Shown here one piece after another: positions 24,412 to 33,029 of a stretch of DNA of 64,000 bases. Numbering within the stretch: the first letter of the stretch is position 1; each line of letters begins with the position of its first letter. Both the position numbers and the translations under genes were made by a program. Origin of the DNA: Bog-473 sp963836605 (GTDB lineage Bacteria; Actinomycetota; Acidimicrobiia; Acidimicrobiales; RAAP-2). Under the pieces are notes generated by a model. It had not been told where the DNA came from and did no database searches. It worked only from the letters and a program-made list of their open reading frames with translations. The DNA lies in the NCBI GenBank assembly GCA_963836605.1, contig CAWIKB010000011.1, forward strand, positions 310,001 to 374,000. The letters are read 5' to 3'.

Positions 24412-26619
24412 CTAACTCAGGCCCTTTGCGGCCGTGCCGAGGAAGACCGGCCGCAGCAGGTCGTCACGCTGGAGCAGTTCAGCCGTCGGCCCGTCGAAGC
24501 GGATCTCACCCCGTTCGAGGAAGAAGCACCGCTCGGCCAGGCTCATGGCACGGTTCACGCTCTGCTCGACCAGGATGACCGTGGTGCCCTCCTCGTTGAT
24601 CCGCCGCACCATGCCCATCAGCCGCTCCACCGTCATGGGAGCCAGACCGAGCGCCAACTCGTCGATCAGGAGCAGGCGGGGGCGGGTCATCATGACCCGG
24701 GCCAGAGCCAGCATCTGTTGCTCCCCGCCCGACAGCGTCCCGGCCGGCTGATCGATCCGGGCCGTGAGCTCGGGGAACACCTCCATGGCTTCCTGGAGGG
24801 CCGCTGCGGCCTTGGCCCGGTCACGGCGCAGGATGTGCCCACCGATCCGCAGGTTGTCCCGGACGGACAGGCCGGGGAACGTCATCTTGCCGCCCACCAG
24901 CAGCGCCACCCCCTGGTCGATGATCTGCTCGGGCTCGAGGTAGGTGCAGTTCATCCCGAAGATGCGCACCACACCGCGGTGCGGATGCGACAGGCCCGAC
25001 ACGGCACGCAGCAGCGTGGACTTCCCCGCCCCGTTGGTGCCGAGGAGCGCGATCATCTCGCCTTGCTCCACCTCGAGGTTGACGTCGAAGAGCACCTGGT
25101 TGGTGCCGTAGTAGAAGTCGAGATTGTGCACCTGGAGGGCCGGGATCGCCCCGCCCTGCTGGCGACGCCTCCCCTCGGTGTAGCGCTCGATCACGTCCTC
25201 GATGACCATGGTGATGTCCCGTCGGACGCTGCGCGACCCGATGACGAGCAGCAACCCGCCGGCGATGCAGACCGGGGCGATGATGGTGAGGGCGACCACG
25301 ATGCCGTGGAGACCGCCGATGGCGTCGGACACGGCGCCGAGAATGACCGAACCGGCGAAGCCGCCGAAGACGAGCGAGTAGACACCGAACATGGCGAAGC
25401 AGATGGTCCGCATCTCGGGCGGCGCAGTGGCCGCCAGGGTCAGGAAGATACAGATGGCCAGCGGGGAGACGGCGGCGGCGGCCAGGAATTGGAGGGCCAC
25501 ACACATCCACAGCTGCGGGACGTAGAGCGAGGCGACGAACAGGCACCCGTAGGCCGTGATGCAGAAGCCGGCGATCACCAGTGGGCGCTGGGGGGCCCGT
25601 CGGAAGTAGCGGTCGCCGAAGACGTAGGCCAATGGGAGGCCGAGGAAGGCGGCCAATCCGATGATGGCGTACACCTCACTGCGGCTGGCCGTGTCGAGAT
25701 GGAACTTGTCGATGAAGAAGAGGTTTCCGAACAACGGGGCGCCGGTGCCGGCGAAGCCGAGGATCGCCACCGCGATCAACTCGAAGTAGAGCGAGCGGAT
25801 CCGCAGCAGCCTGGTCATGGCCGAGCCCAGGAGGACCCGGGGTGCCTCCTCCTGTTGGGCCTGCAGGTCCATGCCCGAGGCCTTCAGGATGTGGCTGGAC
25901 TCGTTGGCCCCCTTCTCCGGCTCCCGCAACGTGAAGAGGAGGAAGCCAACGGGAAGGCCGAGCGCGGCGATGAGCATGCCGTAGCGCCAGTTGTGGGCCA
26001 CGGTGACGACGTACCCGAAGACCAGGATCCCGAGCGTCTGCGAGATGGGGTCCGAAAGGTTGTGCCAGCTGAAGATCCGCCCTCTGCCTTCGGTCGGATA
26101 GGCATCGGCGAGATACGAGTTGTGGACGGTGTTGTTCACGCCGAACCCGATGGAGGCGATCAGGTACAAGAACGCAAAGGCCCACACGTTGGGCGAGAGC
26201 CCCATGAGCGTGCCGAACACCGCGAAGATGATGAGGGAGACCCCGGCCACCAGCTTGCGGCTCCCCCGGTCGGCCCACAGGGCCAGGGGCACGGCCCACA
26301 GGAGCTGGGCCACCTGCGCGACGAACGCAACCGCGCCGAGCGAGGCGTTGGACATGTGGAACGAGACCTGCAGGTCATGGCCGACCAGCGAGATGCCGTT
26401 GTTCAGCGTCCCCGGAATGACGGCGGCCACGGTCAGGAACACCAGGGGCGCGTAGCCGGACAGGTGCAGAATGCCCAGGAGCGGCGGCGGCTTGCCCTCG
26501 CCGGTTCCCGGCATCACCTCGAGGCTGGCGATGACCTCGGGGTCCCGGGCGTGGGCGACGGCATCTCGCAGGAGATCGTCGGGAACGGCGAAATCAAAGA
26601 GCGGCGCGTCGGTCGTCAC
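24412..26619 (-). CDS. MFS transporter fused to a LivF-like ABC ATPase
   Basis: 735 residues in one uninterrupted frame. Residues about 50-470 are a 12-helix major-facilitator domain (AVPLALWADRGSRKLVAGVSLI is the loop 2-3 motif with DRGSR; NSYLADAYPTEGRGRIFSWHN is typical of spinster-like MFS). Residues about 495-735 are a LivF-type ATPase: ALQVHNLDFYYGTNQVLF, Walker A GTNGAGKST, signature LSGGEQQMLALARV, Walker B LLLIDELALGLAP. GTG start. Together with LivHM, LivG and the binding protein it completes a Liv importer except that LivF is tethered to a secondary transporter. An operator-like palindrome lies 15-38 nt upstream. Confidence 0.93.
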   Translation of the reverse strand: MTTDAPLFDFAVPDDLLRDAVAHARDPEVIASLEVMPGTGEGKPPPLLGILHLSGYAPLVFLTVAAVIPGTLNNGISLVGHDLQVSFHMSNASLGAVAFVAQVAQLLWAVPLALWADRGSRKLVAGVSLIIFAVFGTLMGLSPNVWAFAFLYLIASIGFGVNNTVHNSYLADAYPTEGRGRIFSWHNLSDPISQTLGILVFGYVVTVAHNWRYGMLIAALGLPVGFLLFTLREPEKGANESSHILKASGMDLQAQQEEAPRVLLGSAMTRLLRIRSLYFELIAVAILGFAGTGAPLFGNLFFIDKFHLDTASRSEVYAIIGLAAFLGLPLAYVFGDRYFRRAPQRPLVIAGFCITAYGCLFVASLYVPQLWMCVALQFLAAAAVSPLAICIFLTLAATAPPEMRTICFAMFGVYSLVFGGFAGSVILGAVSDAIGGLHGIVVALTIIAPVCIAGGLLLVIGSRSVRRDITMVIEDVIERYTEGRRRQQGGAIPALQVHNLDFYYGTNQVLFDVNLEVEQGEMIALLGTNGAGKSTLLRAVSGLSHPHRGVVRIFGMNCTYLEPEQIIDQGVALLVGGKMTFPGLSVRDNLRIGGHILRRDRAKAAAALQEAMEVFPELTARIDQPAGTLSGGEQQMLALARVMMTRPRLLLIDELALGLAPMTVERLMGMVRRINEEGTTVILVEQSVNRAMSLAERCFFLERGEIRFDGPTAELLQRDDLLRPVFLGTAAKGLS

Positions 26620-26633
26620 GTTCTGCGCACTCT

Positions 26634-26657
26634 ATCCCTGACACTCGCGTCAGGGAT
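26634..26657. promoter_or_regulatory. Operator-like palindrome (ATCCCTGAC-N6-GTCAGGGAT) before the transporter genes
   Basis: Perfect 9-bp inverted repeat around ACTCGC. It begins about 10 nt downstream of a minus-strand -10 (TAACCT, 26667-26672) and ends 15 nt before the GTG of the MFS-LivF gene. Its core CTGAC-N6-GTCAG recurs at the head of the same gene block (32515-32530), which favours a repressor site over a terminator; no T-run follows. Confidence 0.55.
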
Positions 26658-26666
26658 GGGCGTTGC

Positions 26667-26672
26667 AGGTTA
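26667..26672 (-). promoter_or_regulatory. -10 hexamer (TAACCT) of the transporter half of the operon
   Basis: TAACCT on the minus strand between the LarA-like stop (26699) and the palindrome gives the transporter genes a second promoter whose start site would fall at the edge of the operator. Confidence 0.4.
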
Positions 26673-26698
26673 GGGGAGCGGCGCGGCCGTCGCCACCG

Positions 26699-27932
26699 TC
26701 AGGGGACCCTCGGGGAGAACCGCCAGCCGCGCCCCGGACCCAGGCGCGCCAGCGCCTCGGCCACCGCGGCGGAGAGGTCGGCCACCGGGCGCAAGAGGGC
26801 GTCGCGGGTGGCCTGGTCGCCCAGGCCGTCGCTGTGGAGCCACACCTCGGCCCGGCCCAGGACGCGGCCCATCACCTGCGCCTGCCATCGATCGAGCTCG
26901 GCGCCTCCGTCGGCGTTGAGCAGATCCGCCGCGCTCGACGTGCGGGAGAGGACCCCGGCAAAGGCACCGTGGCCCGGGATGCCGTCCACGCATGCCGCGG
27001 CCAGCACGATGATCCCGCCGTCGCGCACGATGCGCTCGGCCGCGGCCATGCCCTTGACCGCTTGATACAGGCTCCGGTCGAGCGGATAGCCCCCGTTGGT
27101 GGAGACCACCACGTCGAACACCCCGTCGACGCGCTGGGTGGCCGAGGTCCGGGCGAACGCACAAGCGGCATCGTGCACAACGATCAGGGGGCCGGCGAAC
27201 ACGGCGGTGACCTGACGGGCCCGATTGATGGTCACGTCGACGGAGACCTGCGGCGGGGCCAGCGCCACGGCGGCCCGCACGAAATCGTGCACCGGGTTCC
27301 CTTCCCGTGTGACGAAGGTCGACCGGGGGTCGGCGATGCGGCGGGGGTGGTGCGCCTCGAGGACGGTCTCGGTGGCGGCCAGACCCGGGCACACCGCTTT
27401 GGGCCCGCCACTGAAGCCGGCGAAGAAGTGCGGCTCGACGAAACCGGTGATGATGCGGACGTCGGCCTCCACGTACTGGCGCTGGAGGAGGATCGGCGCG
27501 CCGTCGACCTCCCCGACCTCGAGATGATCCGCACTGCCGGCGTCGTGGTCCACGATGGCGTAGCGGGCCACGATGTCCGGCCCCACCAGCTCCTCCATTT
27601 CCGCGGCGGAGGCCTGGCGATGCGTTCCGGTGGCACAGAGCAACGTGATGTGTCCATCAGCCACCCCGGCGCGCTCGAGCGCACGCAGCACCGGCGGCAG
27701 GACGGTTCGGTTGGGCATGGGCCGGGTCAGGTCGGGGAAGACCACGACGACCCGGCGCGCCCCCCGGACCAGTTGCGCCAAGGGGGGACCGGCCAGCGGC
27801 TGGGCCAGCGCCCGGCTCACGGCTCCTTCCTGGTCGGGGAGCCCGGGCAGCTCGTCGGGGAGAACGACCACCGCGTCCTCGGGGACCTCGACGGCGAGGC
27901 CCGCGGCGCCCGTAGGCCAGGGTCACCTGCAC
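26699..27932 (-). CDS. LarA-like (nickel-pincer) racemase family protein (single frameshift near the N-terminus)
   Basis: Continuous coding runs 27871-26699, but the natural N-terminus (VQVTLAYGRRG then LAVEVPEDAVVVLPDEL) starts at GTG 27932 and is split by one extra base in a CCC tract at 27900-27902. The family motifs are present: CATGTHRQAS (His), EPHFFAGFSGGPKAVCPG with the His and the Lys that anchors the nickel-pincer cofactor in LarA, and HHPRRI. Rejoined about 410 residues. LarA homologues racemise or epimerise lactate and other 2-hydroxyacids. No cofactor genes (LarB/C/E) are nearby. Directly follows the FGGY kinase gene by 3 bp. Confidence 0.85.
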
Positions 27933-27935
27933 CGG

Positions 27936-29420
27936 TCAGGCCCCGGGTCCGCTGACGCTGCTGGCGGAGGGAAGCGACTCGGTGGCGGCGAGAACGGCGT
28001 GGGCGACGTGTTCGACCTGCGGGCGCAGGCGGCGGTACAGGTGCACCGAAGTGGGATCGGGTGTGACCACGGCTCCCACCGGGTCGAGTTGCTCCAGCGA
28101 GAGATCGAGGCCCAGCGCCAGCCCGGCCAGCAGTGCCGCCCCGGCGGAAGCGGCCTCGCCGGATCGGTGCCGGGTGGCCGGCACGCCCAGGATCGAGGTC
28201 AGCACCTCCACCCACAGCGGCAGCCCGGTGCCGGCCCCGCCGAGGGTGACGCTCTGGGCCGTGCTCCCCCCCAGCCGGCCCGCCGTCACCACCTCCATGC
28301 AGCGCAGCACGTCCCAGGCCACCGACTCGATCGCGGCCCGGGACAGATCCCCGACGCCGTGGGCCGCACCCAGACCGACGAAACCGGCCCGGGCGTCGTC
28401 ACGCCACCACGGCGCCCGGGCGCCGTCCAGCCACGGGACGGCGATGACGCCCCGGGCGCCCAGCGGGCTCTCGGCCGCCTGGGCCGCCAACTCGTCGACC
28501 CCCCGACCGGTGAGGCGGCCCAGCCAGGCCAGAAACGACCCGGCGGCCGAAAGACCGCCCTCGAGCAGCCACCCCCCCGTGGCCCCCCGCGTGACCACGG
28601 CGCCCGCCGGCGAGGGCACCGGACGCTCGTGCACCGGCACGGACACGTTGGCGGTGGTGCCCCAACTGACCATGGGGACCTCCTCCGACGCCCCCGACCC
28701 CAGGACCTCACATTGGCGGTCGCCCGCGCCGATGACCACCGGGATCCCAGGACGCAGGCCCAGCTCGGCTCCCGGCACCGCCTTGAGCGGGCCGACCACC
28801 GTGTCGGAGGACACGACGCTCGGGAGCTTGCCCAGGGCGGGCCCGGCCAGCTCGCGAACCGCGTTGCCGTCGAAGTCGTAGAGGCCGCTCCGCGAGGCGA
28901 AGGTGGCGTCGGTCACCACCTCGTCGGTCATGCGCATCACCACGAGATCCCGGGGCGACACGATGGCGTCGCAGGCGGGGAGCCGACCGGGCTCGTGGGC
29001 GGCTATCCAGGCCAGTTTGGCCGCCACGGCGCCGGCGTCCAGGGGAATCCCGGTCCGGGCCCGGTTGATGTCCTCGCCGCCCAGGGCCCCGGTCAGCGTG
29101 GCCGCTTCGGCCGCGGCACGGCGGTCGGACCACAGGATGCCCTTCCCCACCGGTTCGCCGGCTCGGGTCACCGGCACGAAGGTCTGGCGCGCGCCCGAGC
29201 AGGCCACCACATCGACCTGGCCGAAGGCTTGGGGAGCCTGCGCCCTCGACTCGGCGCACGCGATCACCACCGACGTCCACCAGCGCAACGGGTCCTGCTC
29301 GGCCCAGCCCACCTGGGGGTGCAGCGTGGTCAACTCGGATCTGGTCAGAGCGACCAGGCCTTCCTCGCTCCAGAGGCCGACCTTGGTCACGGTCGTGCCG
29401 AAGTCGACCGTGAGGATCAT
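27936..29420 (-). CDS. FGGY-family carbohydrate kinase
   Basis: 494 residues. MILTVDFGTTVTKVGLW is the first phosphate-binding loop, GILWSDRRAAAEA the sugar-binding WxDxR region, GIPVVIGAGDRQCEVLGSGASE the second phosphate loop and SVTLGGAGTGLPLWVEVLTSILG the adenosine motif. Related to xylulokinase, gluconokinase and similar enzymes; the sugar cannot be specified. Start ATG 29420 shares one base with the TGA of the upstream aldolase gene (TGATG), so the two are tightly coupled. Phosphorylation by this kinase followed by the aldolase is the expected order of a catabolic route. Confidence 0.92.
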   Translation of the reverse strand: MILTVDFGTTVTKVGLWSEEGLVALTRSELTTLHPQVGWAEQDPLRWWTSVVIACAESRAQAPQAFGQVDVVACSGARQTFVPVTRAGEPVGKGILWSDRRAAAEAATLTGALGGEDINRARTGIPLDAGAVAAKLAWIAAHEPGRLPACDAIVSPRDLVVMRMTDEVVTDATFASRSGLYDFDGNAVRELAGPALGKLPSVVSSDTVVGPLKAVPGAELGLRPGIPVVIGAGDRQCEVLGSGASEEVPMVSWGTTANVSVPVHERPVPSPAGAVVTRGATGGWLLEGGLSAAGSFLAWLGRLTGRGVDELAAQAAESPLGARGVIAVPWLDGARAPWWRDDARAGFVGLGAAHGVGDLSRAAIESVAWDVLRCMEVVTAGRLGGSTAQSVTLGGAGTGLPLWVEVLTSILGVPATRHRSGEAASAGAALLAGLALGLDLSLEQLDPVGAVVTPDPTSVHLYRRLRPQVEHVAHAVLAATESLPSASSVSGPGA

Positions 29421-30184
29421 CACGGGTGCACCAGCGCGGCAACCAGGCCGGCCATCTCGGCCGGGTCCGGATCCTGGTAGATGGTGCGGCCGATGGCCAT
29501 GCCGCCACCGCCGCCTTCGGACACGTCGCGCACCTCGTCCAACACGGACTGGCGTCCGGTGGTTCCCATCGGACCTCCGAGAAAGAGCACGGGCACGCCC
29601 ACGGCGGCCACGACGCGGGCCACGGCGCGCTGCCGTTCCCGGCCGGGCGGGGCCAGGGGGACCGGGACCTTGAGCAGCGGGGCCCCCAGGTCGTGCGCGA
29701 TCACCGCCGCCAAGACGATGGCGTCCGCCTCCCGCGCCACCTGGCCGTCCCGCCAGACCAGGGGCTCGATGAGGGCGTCGAGCTGGGCCGAACGGGCCTG
29801 CTCGAGCACCTGCCCCAGGAGTTCGAGTGCCGGCGCGGTGATCGGATCGTCCAGGTCGATCCTCGTCATGTGCTTGACGCCGGTCCATCCGTCGGAGGCG
29901 GCCCGGGGCACGCTGGCCACCAGGCGATCGTCGAGCTCGAAGGCCGAACCGGCCAGTCCGGTTCGGTTGAGGGAGAGGTAGGTCCGGTGCTCGGGCGTCA
30001 GATGCCCGGCCGCGGCCAGATCGGCCAGCGGCTGGGCGCTGGCCAGGATCCCGTCGCACGAGGGGAGGGCCCGGGCCAGGGCGGCCACGTAGTCCCCGTA
30101 GCGCTCCACCGTGACCACGCCCCGGGCCCGATGATCGGCCGCGAGGATCAGGGCGGGGATCGACATCGGGTGAGGCCGGATCAT
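29420..30184 (-). CDS. Cgl0159-like / class I aldolase family protein
   Basis: 254 residues, TIM barrel. ALILAADHRARGVVTVERYGDYVAALARAL, then CDGILASAQPLADLAAAGHL, and the LLKVPVPLAPPGRERQ strand with a candidate Schiff-base lysine resemble the Cgl0159-like branch of DeoC/LacD/FbaB aldolases found in actinobacterial inositol and sugar clusters; GGGGGMAIGRTIYQDPDP is the phosphate-binding end of the barrel. Probably cleaves a phosphorylated keto-sugar acid or ketose to C3 products. Start overlaps the preceding dehydrogenase stop by 4 bp, stop overlaps the kinase start. Confidence 0.8.
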   Translation of the reverse strand: MIRPHPMSIPALILAADHRARGVVTVERYGDYVAALARALPSCDGILASAQPLADLAAAGHLTPEHRTYLSLNRTGLAGSAFELDDRLVASVPRAASDGWTGVKHMTRIDLDDPITAPALELLGQVLEQARSAQLDALIEPLVWRDGQVAREADAIVLAAVIAHDLGAPLLKVPVPLAPPGRERQRAVARVVAAVGVPVLFLGGPMGTTGRQSVLDEVRDVSEGGGGGMAIGRTIYQDPDPAEMAGLVAALVHP

Positions 30185-31068
30185 CCCGCTCCGGCCAGCG
30201 CCAGGACGACCTTGGCCACCGACGAGAAATCCTCCCGGCCGTAGCCGGCGCTGTGCGCGGCCGTCAGCATCTGGCGGGCGCTCGCCGTGGTGGGCAGGGG
30301 CACCCCGGTCCGGGCCGCGTAGGCCAACGCCAGATCCAGGTCCTTGGCCATCAGATCGGTCATGAACCCGGGCTTCCAGTCCTGCGACGCCGGACTGTCG
30401 GGCACCACGCCGGGCACCGGAAGTCGCGTCCGGACGGCGACGCAGTCACCTGTGGCATGGGTCAGCACCTCGTACAACTTGTGCATGTCGACGCCCGATT
30501 TCACCGCCATCGCCGTGGCCTCGGCCGTGGCCGTCATCTGGGCCGCGTAGATCAGGTTGTTGCAGAGTTTGACCACCTGGCCCATACCCGGACCCCCGAC
30601 ATGGACCATGAGGCCCGTGAAGGGTGCCAGGGCGGGCTCGACCTCGGCCATCGTGGCCGCGTCGCCGCCGACCATGAGGGTGAGCGCGCCCCGTGCGGCC
30701 CCCGCCGTCCCTCCCGAGAGGGGCGCATCGAGGTACCGGGCGCCGGTGTCCGAGACCCGCCCGTGCTGCGCCCGTTCCACCTCGGGATCGATGGTCGAGC
30801 AATCAACCACCGTCTTCCCCCGGGCCAGCACCGGCAGCATGTCGTCGATCACCTCGATCACCTCGGGCGAGTTGGGCACGCAGACGATGACCACCTCGGA
30901 GGCTTCGGCCACCCCGCGGGGCGACCCCCCGTCCCGCGCGCCGCGCGCCACGGCGGCCTCGATCGGGCCGCGACCGCGCGACGCCACGGTGACATGGTGC
31001 CCGGCGTCGACGAGATGGCCGGTCATCGGGAAACCCATTGCGCCCAGCCCGACGAATCCGATCTGCAT
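30181..31068 (-). CDS. 3-hydroxyisobutyrate dehydrogenase family (beta-hydroxyacid) oxidoreductase
   Basis: 295 residues. MQIGFVGLGAMGFPMTGHLVDAGHHVTV is the Rossmann start, TVVDCSTIDPEV and YLDAPLSGGTAGAARGALTLMVGG the substrate-binding motif DAPxSGG, and GQVVKLCNNLI the catalytic lysine motif (GxxxKxxNN). KDLDLALAYAARTGVPLP closes the all-helical C-terminal domain. Candidates are tartronate semialdehyde reductase or a related beta-hydroxyacid dehydrogenase. ATG 31068 has GAGGGG upstream. Second gene in the block; stop overlaps the aldolase start. Confidence 0.92.
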   Translation of the reverse strand: MQIGFVGLGAMGFPMTGHLVDAGHHVTVASRGRGPIEAAVARGARDGGSPRGVAEASEVVIVCVPNSPEVIEVIDDMLPVLARGKTVVDCSTIDPEVERAQHGRVSDTGARYLDAPLSGGTAGAARGALTLMVGGDAATMAEVEPALAPFTGLMVHVGGPGMGQVVKLCNNLIYAAQMTATAEATAMAVKSGVDMHKLYEVLTHATGDCVAVRTRLPVPGVVPDSPASQDWKPGFMTDLMAKDLDLALAYAARTGVPLPTTASARQMLTAAHSAGYGREDFSSVAKVVLALAGAG

Positions 31069-31142
31069 GATGTACCCCTCCCGATGGTGTGTCCGACGCG
31101 GCCTCGTGAGGGCAGAGCCGAATCGTGTGAATGCCGGCGACG

Positions 31143-32495
31143 CTATGCGAATTGTGGAAGCCACTCCGCCGTGCCGGACAACAATTCGTCGACCATCGCA
31201 TCGGTCTGGCGCAGATCACCCCGGCCGGCCAGCGGGTCGAGCGCGAAAGCTTCCGCGGCCTGGGCCCGATCGCCGTTCAGCGCTGCCTCCACCGTGAGCT
31301 CTTGGGTGGCGATGTGGCGCCGGACGATCTCGTTGAAGGGTTCGGGGAGAACCGAGACGTCGCGACCGCGGATGCCCGAGCCGTCGATGACGCAGATCGA
31401 CTCGAGCACGACGTCGGCCGGCAAGCCGGGCGCCTGGCCCGTGTTGGGGATGTTGACGGGCGCCTCGAAGGGCTCATCGGTGAGCATGGCCTCAATCATG
31501 GGCGAGGGAAGCTCGCCCGACTGCCAGGTCTGCAGGTCCTTGGTGCCGGCCAGCCAGGCCTCGACGTCGGCCACGTACTCGGCCTGATGTTTCTCGCGCT
31601 GTGCGATCGGGCTCAGCGCGATGTTGTAGGCGGCGCCCCAATCTGACTCGGGGGTCAGGGCGAATGACACGAACTCCGCGATGTGCCGATCCCCGGCGGC
31701 GGGGAACGTGCCCCAGCGATCGAGCATGATCAGCTTCAACACGTGGCGCTGGGCAAAGTCGAGCTTCGAGAATGTCTCGGCTTCAGGACGGCCCGGGTAC
31801 GGTGTCAGCGAACTCAGCCCTCCCACCTCTTCGACCAGATTGCGGATGACGTCGAAACCGTTCTCGCCGTCGACTTCGAGCCCGGTCAGCACCGGAAAAT
31901 GGTTCACCCCGGTCACCGAGGGCCGGACGGCATCCCACGGCTTGCCCAGGGCAATGGCCAGATCCATGGTGAAGTTGCCCACCTCGTGGCAGAGACCGAC
32001 CGCCTTGATACTGGTCTCCCGGCAGACCGATCGGGTCAGGGTGGTCATCGGATTGGTGATGTTGAACAACCAGGCCCCCGGGCAGACCGCTTCCATGTCA
32101 TTCCCGATGCCCACCAGGACCGGGATGTTCCGCAGCGCCCGATTGATCCCGCCCGGGCCGACACTGTCGCCGACGGTCTGTGTGATGCCGTGGGCCACCG
32201 GCACGTCGAGGTCGACGGCCATGGAGCGGAACCCGCCCGTGGAGATGCAGACGATGACGAAATCGGCGCCCTCCAGCGCGACCTTGCGTTCGGTCGTGGC
32301 GGCGATGGTGGCTCTGGCCCCGAGGGCGTCGTTGACCTTGTGGGCCAACGCCTCCATCTTGGGGAGCGGTGCCGGGTCGATGTCCTGGAGGACCAGACGC
32401 ATGCCGGCCAACGCCGGCGTGCCGAAGAGATCGGCCATCAATTCAGGGGCCCATTGGTAGCTGCCGCCTCCGATGATCGTGACCTGCGTGCTCAC
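31143..32495 (-). CDS. Glycoside hydrolase family 4 (alpha-glucosidase/alpha-galactosidase type)
   Basis: 450 residues. VTIIGGGSYQWAPELMADLFG is the N-terminal NAD-binding motif, GFRSMAVDLDVPVAHGITQTVGDSVGPGG the cofactor/substrate loop, and the metal ligands are Cys and His of AVGLCHEVGNF and His of GVNHFPVLTG. GH4 enzymes use NAD and a divalent metal to open glycosidic bonds by oxidation-elimination and act on both alpha and beta sugars. GTG 32495 has GGAAGGGG upstream. First gene of the catabolic block, with an operator at its promoter. Cytoplasmic, so substrate must be imported. Confidence 0.93.
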   Translation of the reverse strand: MSTQVTIIGGGSYQWAPELMADLFGTPALAGMRLVLQDIDPAPLPKMEALAHKVNDALGARATIAATTERKVALEGADFVIVCISTGGFRSMAVDLDVPVAHGITQTVGDSVGPGGINRALRNIPVLVGIGNDMEAVCPGAWLFNITNPMTTLTRSVCRETSIKAVGLCHEVGNFTMDLAIALGKPWDAVRPSVTGVNHFPVLTGLEVDGENGFDVIRNLVEEVGGLSSLTPYPGRPEAETFSKLDFAQRHVLKLIMLDRWGTFPAAGDRHIAEFVSFALTPESDWGAAYNIALSPIAQREKHQAEYVADVEAWLAGTKDLQTWQSGELPSPMIEAMLTDEPFEAPVNIPNTGQAPGLPADVVLESICVIDGSGIRGRDVSVLPEPFNEIVRRHIATQELTVEAALNGDRAQAAEAFALDPLAGRGDLRQTDAMVDELLSGTAEWLPQFA

Positions 32496-32514
32496 GCCGC
32501 ACCCCTTCCGTTCT

Positions 32515-32530
32515 CTGACATGGGTGTCAG
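32515..32530. promoter_or_regulatory. Operator-like palindrome CTGACACCCATGTCAG at the GH4 promoter
   Basis: Perfect palindrome on the minus strand (6-bp arms, 4-bp centre) that overlaps the last two bases of the TAGACT -10 (32529-32534). The core CTGAC-N6-GTCAG is the same as in the palindrome at 26634-26657, suggesting one repressor controls both promoters. Confidence 0.6.
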
Positions 32531-32534
32531 TCTA
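32529..32534 (-). promoter_or_regulatory. -10 hexamer (TAGACT) of the GH4-led operon
   Basis: TAGACT on the minus strand, about 33 nt upstream of GTG 32495, followed by a leader with GGAAGGGG. The palindrome overlaps it, so repressor binding would block polymerase. Confidence 0.45.
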
Positions 32535-32618
32535 CTGAGGCCGCTCCCCCGGATTCCCGGGAGAGAGCGGCAGCAACCCTTGGCCGCGCTGCGCCCGAGA
32601 GATCGGTGGGCGGCCAGG

Positions 32619-32624
32619 TACAGT
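32619..32624 (+). promoter_or_regulatory. -10 hexamer (TACAGT), leaderless start of the DoxX-like gene
   Basis: TACAGT is exactly 6 nt before GTG 32631, and no ribosome-binding site is present. Confidence 0.5.
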
Positions 32625-32630
32625 CGGACG

Positions 32631-33029
32631 GTGAGCCGGCTCCGCCACCGTGCACCCGACGCCCTGGCCGCGATCTTCGCCACCAGCGGCAGTGTCCACC
32701 TGGTGCGCCCTCAGGCCTTTGCCGCCATCATGCCGAGATTCATCCCCGTGCGGCACCACCGGAATCTCATCTACCTGAGCGGCCTGTTCGAACTGGCCGC
32801 CGCGGCGGGACTGGTGCGGCGGACCCGTTGGGCCGCGCCGGCTGCTGTGGCGATCCTGGCTGCCGTCTTCCCGGCCAACGTCCAGATGGCCCTCGACGCC
32901 GGATCGGGCCGGCACCCCGGTGCGGCCGACCGGCCGGCCCTGGCCTGGGGCAGGCTGCCCCTGCAACTCCCCATGGTCTGGGCCGCCCTGCAGGCCCGAC
33001 CGACACCGGATCGTCCGACATCACGGTGA
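32631..33029 (+). CDS. DoxX-like small membrane protein
   Basis: 132 residues with four hydrophobic segments (APDALAAIFATSGSVHLV, NLIYLSGLFELAAAAGLV, AAPAAVAILAAVFPANVQMAL, LPLQLPMVWAAL). The SGSVHLVRPQAF and LFELAAAAGLVRRTRWAAPAAVA patterns and FPANVQMA fit the DoxX/DUF4345-like four-helix membrane family. Start GTG 32631 is set by the leaderless -10; the earlier in-frame extension lacks coding character. Overlaps the convergent ComB-like gene by 9 bp. Function of such proteins is poorly known (redox or membrane stress). Confidence 0.75.
   Translation: MSRLRHRAPDALAAIFATSGSVHLVRPQAFAAIMPRFIPVRHHRNLIYLSGLFELAAAAGLVRRTRWAAPAAVAILAAVFPANVQMALDAGSGRHPGAADRPALAWGRLPLQLPMVWAALQARPTPDRPTSR

Noticed and set aside
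24718..26673. Long plus-strand open frame of 651 codons opposite the MFS-LivF gene
   Set aside because: It lies antisense to a gene with clear MFS and LivF motifs; its own product is rich in Arg/Asp/Glu/His/Gly with no domain, the usual artefact of high-GC antisense frames.
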